Origin: DYCT01 sp051875715
GTDB taxonomy: Bacteria > Bacteroidota > Bacteroidia > Bacteroidales > Bacteroidaceae
Direction: 5' to 3'
Length of the DNA: 55,220 nt
Assembly: GCA_051875715.1 (NCBI GenBank)
Contig: JBJEHD010000049.1
Span: 1 to 55,220 of the forward strand
This document shows positions 50,370-55,220 of this stretch, one piece after another. The position numbers and the translations under genes are program-made. The notes under the pieces were generated by a model, which saw only the letters and a program-made list of their open reading frames with translations, was not told the DNA's origin and made no database searches. Each line of letters starts with the position of its first letter. The stretch's first letter is position 1.

Positions 50370-53366
50370 ATGAATCAGAAACGAAGAATCACCTTTTTGC
50401 TTGGAGTCGGCCTGCTCAACCTCTTTCTCCTTGCCCCGCTCCCTGCCCAGAACGTCCCCGCCACCCATCTGGACGAGAGCCGACGTCTGTTTGTCCGTCA
50501 CGACTATGCCGCCAGCCGACTGCTTCTGCAGCAGTTTCTGGCCGGGAATCCTTCCGCCGCCGACAGGCAAGAAGCCGAATACATGCTGGCCTGCACGGCA
50601 TACGCATTGCAGGAAGCGGACGGCACGAAGCAGCTGCAAGCCTACCTGGAACGCTATCCCGACACGCCATATGCCAACCGAATCCAGGCGCTCGTAGCCT
50701 CGGAGCAGGCCCGCGCCGGCCGTTGGGAGGAGGCGCTTGCCTTGTTCCGCCAATGCGACCTTTCGCTGCTGCCCACGGCGGAACGTGACTTGTGCACCTA
50801 CCGCCTGGCCATGGCCAACCTCAAGACCGGACGCATCCACGAGGCCACCGTATGGTTTGGCGCACTCGACAGTTATCCGAACCCCTACCAGCAGGAGGCC
50901 CGCTACCAACTGGCCTACATCGACTATACGCAGGGGAGGTACGACCGGGCGCTGCCCGTCATGCAATCGCTGCAGGACGATGCCGACTATCGTCCCCTTG
51001 TGTCGTACTACATCGGCGAGATGCAGCTGCAGCAAAAACAATACGCCGCCGCCGAAGCCACGGCACGCCGATTCCTGTCGGACTTTCCGGAACATGAGAA
51101 CCGGGCCGAGATGAACCGCATCCTCGGACAGGCATGCTATCACCAGCAGAACTACCAGGAAGCCTCCCAGGCCTTGCAACGCTATGCGCAGGTCACCGAC
51201 AAGCCAAAGCGGGAGGCGGGCTACCTGCTGGCTATGGCCTACTACCACACGGCCGTCTATTCGCGGGCGGCAGAAGCATTCGGCAGGCTGACGGATCCAC
51301 GCGATGCCCTGGCGCAGAACGCCTATCTGCATGCCGGACTGGCTTACCTGCAACTGCAGGACAAAAACAAGGCCAGGACGGCTTTCGAACAGGCTTCGCT
51401 GCTGCACTTCGACCCCCAAGTCGAGGAGGAGGCGTTGTACAACTACGCCTTGTGCGTCCACGAGACGGCCTACTCGCCCTTCGCCGAGTCGGTCACCGTG
51501 TTCGAGCGTTTTCTGAACCGCTTCCCTTCGTCGGCACATGCGTCGCAGGTGAGCGACTATCTGGTGGAGGTGTACATGAACACGCGCAGTTACGAGGCCG
51601 CCCTGCGGTCCATCGCCCAGATAGCCAAACCGGACGCACGCATCCTGGGGGCCAAGCAGAAGATTCTGTTCCAACTGGGTACGCAGTCGTTTGCCAACGC
51701 CCGCTTTGCAGAGGCCATCGGCTACTTCGACCGCTCGTTGCAACTGGCCCGCTACGACCTGCAGACCCGTGCGGACGCCCTCTACTGGCGCGGCGAGTCC
51801 TACTACCGGCTGAATCGGCTGGATGAAGCCAAGCGCGACTTCCGGGCTTATCTGGAATACACCTTGGTCAAATACAACGACATGTACGCCCTGGCCCACT
51901 ACAACCTGGGCTACATCCATTTCCGCCAAAAGGACTATCCGTCGGCCTCCCGGTGGTTCGGCCAGTATGCCGAGTTGCGTCGCGACAAGGAGAACAACGT
52001 GCTGGCGGACGCCTACAACCGGCTGGGCGACTGCCACTTCCACAACCGTCAGTTTGCCGATGCGCAGCAATGCTACGCGCAGGCCGTCCGCATCGACGCC
52101 TCGCTGGGCGACTATTCGCTCTACCAAGAGGCTTTCGTGCTCGGCCTGCAAAAGGACTATCTGGGCAAAATCCACCTGCTTGGCAAACTCATCAGCGAAT
52201 ATCCTGCGTCGCCGTACCTGGACGAGGCGTACTACGAACGCGGACGAGCCTACGTGATGATGGAGGACAACGGCCGCGCCATCGAGTCGTTCCGCCAACT
52301 ACTGGCACGCTTCCCCGAAGCCGCCATCGCCCGGAAGGGGGCGAGCGAAATCGGCCTGCTCTACTATCAGGACGACCGCTACCAAGAGGCCATTCAGGCC
52401 TATAAATACGTCATCAATACCTACCCCGGCAGTGAGGAGGCCCGGCTGGCGCAGCGCGACTTGAAGTCGATCTACGTCGACCTCGACCAGGTGGACGCTT
52501 ATGCCGAGTTTGCCGCGTCCATCCCCGGAGGGACGAACTTCGACAGCAACGAGCGCGATTCGCTCACCTACGCGGCGGCCGAGAAGGTGTACATGAAAGG
52601 CCATACCGAACAGGCCAAACAGAGCCTGACCAACTACCTGCAACAATTCCCGTCCGGCGCCTTCAGCCTCAACGCGCACTACTACCTCGGCCTCATCGGC
52701 TACAACCAAAAGGACTATGCCGAGGCACTTCCGCATCTGGAGCAGGTGGTGGCCTTCCCCGACAACAAATTCTCGGAAGAGGCCATGCTGCTGGCGGCCG
52801 AGATACGGTTCAACCAGCAGGACTATGCCGGAGCGGGCGCACTCTACAAGCAGTTGAAGGAGAAGGCCTCCACGGCCGAACGCCGACGGACGGCCCAGAC
52901 GGGCATCCTGCGCACGGCCTATCTGGCATCCGATACGGAAGGAACCATCCTGGCGGCTTCCGACCTCCTGGCCGACAGCAAGCTGACGCCGGAACTGGCT
53001 ACCGAGGCCCGCTATTTCCGCGCCAAGGCGTACCTGGCCCGGCAGGACGTACGGCAGGCGCAGACCGACCTGGCCGACCTGGCTTCCGACACGCGCCACG
53101 CCTACGGGGCCGAGGCCAAATACCTGCTGGCCCAGTCCTACTACGACGAGGGACGGACGGAGAAGGCCGAGCAGGAGGTGCTGGACTACATCGAGCGCAG
53201 CACTCCGCACACGTATTGGCTGGCACGCAGCTTCATCCTGCTGTCCGACGTCTACTACCGCATGGGGCGGACGCTCGATGCCAAACAGTACCTGCTCTCG
53301 CTGCAGCAGAACTACCAGGGCGACGACGACATTGCCGCCCGGATAGAGGAGCGGCTCGACCGCTGA
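50370..53366 (+). CDS. Long secreted tetratricopeptide-repeat protein
   Basis: Start at 50370 (MNQKRRITFLLGVGLLNLFLL), after which the signal peptide ends near PAQ. 998 residues made almost wholly of TPR units: repeats of A-x3-Y-x2-A / Y-x2-G-x-A patterns (DALYWRGESYYRLNRLDEAKRDF, YALAHYNLGYIHFRQKDYPSASRWF, AIARKGASEIGLLYYQDDRYQEAIQAYKYV). Likely periplasmic scaffold. It is followed, 66 bases on, by an outer-membrane barrel gene; this pairing is one I associate with Bacteroidales, suggesting an envelope complex. No catalytic domain. Confidence 0.85.
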   Translation: MNQKRRITFLLGVGLLNLFLLAPLPAQNVPATHLDESRRLFVRHDYAASRLLLQQFLAGNPSAADRQEAEYMLACTAYALQEADGTKQLQAYLERYPDTPYANRIQALVASEQARAGRWEEALALFRQCDLSLLPTAERDLCTYRLAMANLKTGRIHEATVWFGALDSYPNPYQQEARYQLAYIDYTQGRYDRALPVMQSLQDDADYRPLVSYYIGEMQLQQKQYAAAEATARRFLSDFPEHENRAEMNRILGQACYHQQNYQEASQALQRYAQVTDKPKREAGYLLAMAYYHTAVYSRAAEAFGRLTDPRDALAQNAYLHAGLAYLQLQDKNKARTAFEQASLLHFDPQVEEEALYNYALCVHETAYSPFAESVTVFERFLNRFPSSAHASQVSDYLVEVYMNTRSYEAALRSIAQIAKPDARILGAKQKILFQLGTQSFANARFAEAIGYFDRSLQLARYDLQTRADALYWRGESYYRLNRLDEAKRDFRAYLEYTLVKYNDMYALAHYNLGYIHFRQKDYPSASRWFGQYAELRRDKENNVLADAYNRLGDCHFHNRQFADAQQCYAQAVRIDASLGDYSLYQEAFVLGLQKDYLGKIHLLGKLISEYPASPYLDEAYYERGRAYVMMEDNGRAIESFRQLLARFPEAAIARKGASEIGLLYYQDDRYQEAIQAYKYVINTYPGSEEARLAQRDLKSIYVDLDQVDAYAEFAASIPGGTNFDSNERDSLTYAAAEKVYMKGHTEQAKQSLTNYLQQFPSGAFSLNAHYYLGLIGYNQKDYAEALPHLEQVVAFPDNKFSEEAMLLAAEIRFNQQDYAGAGALYKQLKEKASTAERRRTAQTGILRTAYLASDTEGTILAASDLLADSKLTPELATEARYFRAKAYLARQDVRQAQTDLADLASDTRHAYGAEAKYLLAQSYYDEGRTEKAEQEVLDYIERSTPHTYWLARSFILLSDVYYRMGRTLDAKQYLLSLQQNYQGDDDIAARIEERLDR

Positions 53367-53432
53367 CCCGCCTTGCAGAGAAGGAACGAAGAAAGACAAC
53401 CCCTCACCTACTTTTTTAAACCATTTGCCATT

Positions 53433-55052
53433 ATGCACATACGCCTCATTTCTTTCGTATTGCCTTGCGCCGGCCTCCTGCTTTCGGTCGACGCCCAAGC
53501 CCAAACGGCCGCCAAGGACACGCTGCTCGACCGGACGGTCGTGGTGGAACAGGAATACGCGCCCGAACTGCTCGACGCCACCAAAATCAACGTCCTGCCC
53601 GAGGTGGAAGCACCCACGGCACCCAAAACGAACATCCAGTACCTCACCACGCCGCAACCGGCCTCCGCGTTCGGCGACTACCAGGCGCTGCCTCCCTACA
53701 GCCTGGCGGAAAAGCCCGTCCGCGTCGACCGCGGATACGTACGGGCCGGATACGGCAGCCGGGGAAACCTCGACGCACGGCTGGGCTACCTGTTCCGGCT
53801 GGGCGAGAAAGACCGGCTGGGCCTCTGGGCCGCCATCGACGGCATGAACGGCAAACTCCGTTTCCCGGACGCGGGCAAGCAAACCCAACACGCCTACCAC
53901 ACCACCGCCACGCTGGACTACCGCCATCGGTTCCATGCGTGCGAGATGGACCTGGCCGGCCAATGGGGCCTGGACAACTTCAGCCAGCATCCAGACTACG
54001 CCCTGACCCACCAACGCTTCGCCAGCGGCGGCGTACACGCAGGGGTGAAGTCGACCCGGACGGAGGAGGCGCCGCTCCACTACGAGGCCGAGACGAACTG
54101 GAGCGTCTTCTCGCGCCGGCATGAATGGACGGGACGGGGGAACGACGAGGTCGCCACCACCGAGCATCACGTCCGCACGGAGGCCACCCTGTCGAGCCAC
54201 ATCGACAAACGTCAGCAGGTGGGCCTGAAACTGGCCATGCACAACCTGCTCTACAGCCGTCACGGCAGCACCGACCATACCACCTGGCAGTTGAACCCCT
54301 TCTACGAATGGGACACGGAGCGCTGGCGGCTGCACGCCGGTGTCAGCCTCGACGGTTCCATCGGCTGGGGCAAGGCCCTGCAGGCCGCCCCTGACGTGAG
54401 CCTGCACTACACGCCCACCAAGGGCTACACCCTCTTCGTGGAGGCACAGGGCGGACGACTGACCAACGACTACCGCCGCCTGGCCGCCTGCAGCCCCTAC
54501 GCCCGCCTGATGCCGGGCACCCGGCCGGCCGACACCTACGAACAACTGCGGATAGAGGGCGGACTCGGTGCCTCGCCCTATCCCGGCCTGCACCTCCGCC
54601 TGTACGGAGGCTACCGCAACCTGAAGAACGAGGTGTTCGTGACGCGCACCCTGACCTTCGGCCAAGAGGACGGCGATGAAGCCTACGCCGGTCTGTCGGC
54701 CGAGTTCGACTACAAAGACGTCCTGCTGCTGTCCGTGAAAAGCATCTACCACCACTGGAACCTCTGCGACGAGGCCCTGGCCTTCCGTCCCGATGCCGAG
54801 GTGGAAGCCAGCCTGCGCCTACAGCCCATCCAGGCCCTGTCCGTCCGGATTGGCTACCGCTACGCCCATCCGCAGCGAGCCGAAGGCGAGGCCCTCGCAC
54901 ACGACCTTTCGGCCGAAGCCTCCTACCGCATCTACCGGCAACTGGCGGTCTTCGTCAACCTGGGCAACCTGCTCAACCGCTCGTATTGCCTCACATGGCA
55001 GCGCCCGGTGCAAGGATTCCACCTGCTGGCCGGACTTTCGTATCGGTTCTGA
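53433..55052 (+). CDS. Outer-membrane beta-barrel protein, TonB-receptor-like without a full plug
   Basis: Start at 53433 (MHIRLISFVLPCAGLLLS) as the first 20 codons of the longer frame do not fit a signal peptide. 539 residues; after cleavage near AQAQ a short segment DRTVVVEQEYAPELLDATKINVLP resembles a TonB-box/plug fragment. The rest is a repetitive aromatic barrel (YVRAGYGSRGNLDARLGYLF, EYDLSAEASYRIYRQLAVFV-like strands) ending LAGLSYRF with C-terminal Phe. Too short for a full TonB receptor. Likely partner of the TPR protein. Confidence 0.75.
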   Translation: MHIRLISFVLPCAGLLLSVDAQAQTAAKDTLLDRTVVVEQEYAPELLDATKINVLPEVEAPTAPKTNIQYLTTPQPASAFGDYQALPPYSLAEKPVRVDRGYVRAGYGSRGNLDARLGYLFRLGEKDRLGLWAAIDGMNGKLRFPDAGKQTQHAYHTTATLDYRHRFHACEMDLAGQWGLDNFSQHPDYALTHQRFASGGVHAGVKSTRTEEAPLHYEAETNWSVFSRRHEWTGRGNDEVATTEHHVRTEATLSSHIDKRQQVGLKLAMHNLLYSRHGSTDHTTWQLNPFYEWDTERWRLHAGVSLDGSIGWGKALQAAPDVSLHYTPTKGYTLFVEAQGGRLTNDYRRLAACSPYARLMPGTRPADTYEQLRIEGGLGASPYPGLHLRLYGGYRNLKNEVFVTRTLTFGQEDGDEAYAGLSAEFDYKDVLLLSVKSIYHHWNLCDEALAFRPDAEVEASLRLQPIQALSVRIGYRYAHPQRAEGEALAHDLSAEASYRIYRQLAVFVNLGNLLNRSYCLTWQRPVQGFHLLAGLSYRF

Positions 55053-55063
55053 TCCCTGAAAAA

Positions 55064-55145
55064 ACGCGTATACACGCGAAGCCCAATGCGTGTACACGCG
55101 AAGCCCGATACGTGTACACGCGAAGGCCGATGCCTGTACACGCGT
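55064..55145 (+). repeat. 22-bp tandem repeat array, locus B
   Basis: Four units around the palindrome (C)GTGTACACGCG with a 22-base step, each followed by AAGCCC- or AAGGCCGAT-type linkers. Same repeat as 43786-43896, 11 kb away. It begins 12 bases after the barrel gene's stop. Confidence 0.85.
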
Positions 55146-55220
55146 TTTAAGCACCTTTCAAACAGCTGACTATGACTGATTTTACTTCACAGATTATTTG
55201 TTTATTTACGAGTTTACTTC

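Overview
This window looks like a Bacteroidales chromosome, most likely Bacteroidaceae or Prevotellaceae. The evidence is a SusC/SusD pair behind a hybrid two-component regulator, C-terminal type IX-like sorting tails, an Omp28-type protein, rubrerythrin/rubredoxin, and many promoter boxes of the Bacteroides form TAnnTTTG. The core genes are GC-rich. A block from about 18.1 to 28 kb is visibly AT-rich and looks acquired.

Layout. (1) 1-15.5 kb is a polysaccharide-utilisation locus (PUL): the 3' part of an HTCS regulator, SusC, SusD, a beta-helix surface protein, an unrecognised large surface protein, a GH105-type unsaturated uronyl hydrolase and a 1336-residue multidomain protein that resembles polysaccharide lyases. 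A secreted NPCBM-repeat protein follows (15.8-18.0 kb). (2) 18.2-20.9 kb is a complete DpnII-type GATC restriction-modification system. (3) 21.5-27.0 kb is a ribosomal-peptide (RiPP) cluster: two paralogous radical SAM/SPASM enzymes, a 62-residue precursor ending in four CXXX units after a GGGG segment, a ClpP-like peptidase and an ABC exporter. (4) 27.0-28.8 kb holds unexplained structured DNA and an HU-like DNA-binding gene whose leader carries 21-bp tandem palindromes. (5) 28.8-31.8 kb is a kduI-kduD-DUF4861 operon for unsaturated uronates. It fits the PUL functionally but is separated from it by the island. (6) 31.9-36.8 kb is housekeeping: a PBP4-type peptidase, lpdA, a PH-like membrane protein and divergent nadB. 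(7) 37-38.2 kb is a lone DUF1016 nuclease flanked by repeats. (8) 38.3-43.9 kb has two type-IX-tailed secreted proteins (S8 protease, Omp28-like) and a secreted repeat protein whose end runs into a 22-bp tandem repeat array. (9) 44-55 kb has rubrerythrin, a SulP transporter, a DUF4491 protein, an Lrp regulator, two FKBP isomerases, a sirtuin, rubredoxin, a long TPR protein and its partner outer-membrane barrel.

How it fits together. The PUL would bind and cut a uronic-acid-containing glycan at the surface, GH105 would release unsaturated uronate, and KduI/KduD would feed it to central metabolism. The RiPP cluster has everything needed to make, crosslink, trim and export a short Cys-rich peptide. 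It is the best candidate here for an undescribed system.

Dispersed repeats are prominent: three copies of a short element with 19-bp terminal inverted repeats, three terminator-like hairpins (two sharing longer sequence), two arrays of a 22-bp palindromic tandem repeat, and one 21-bp array. Two G/C homopolymers (10 G inside the regulator, 9 C just before a PUL gene) are possible phase-variation sites.
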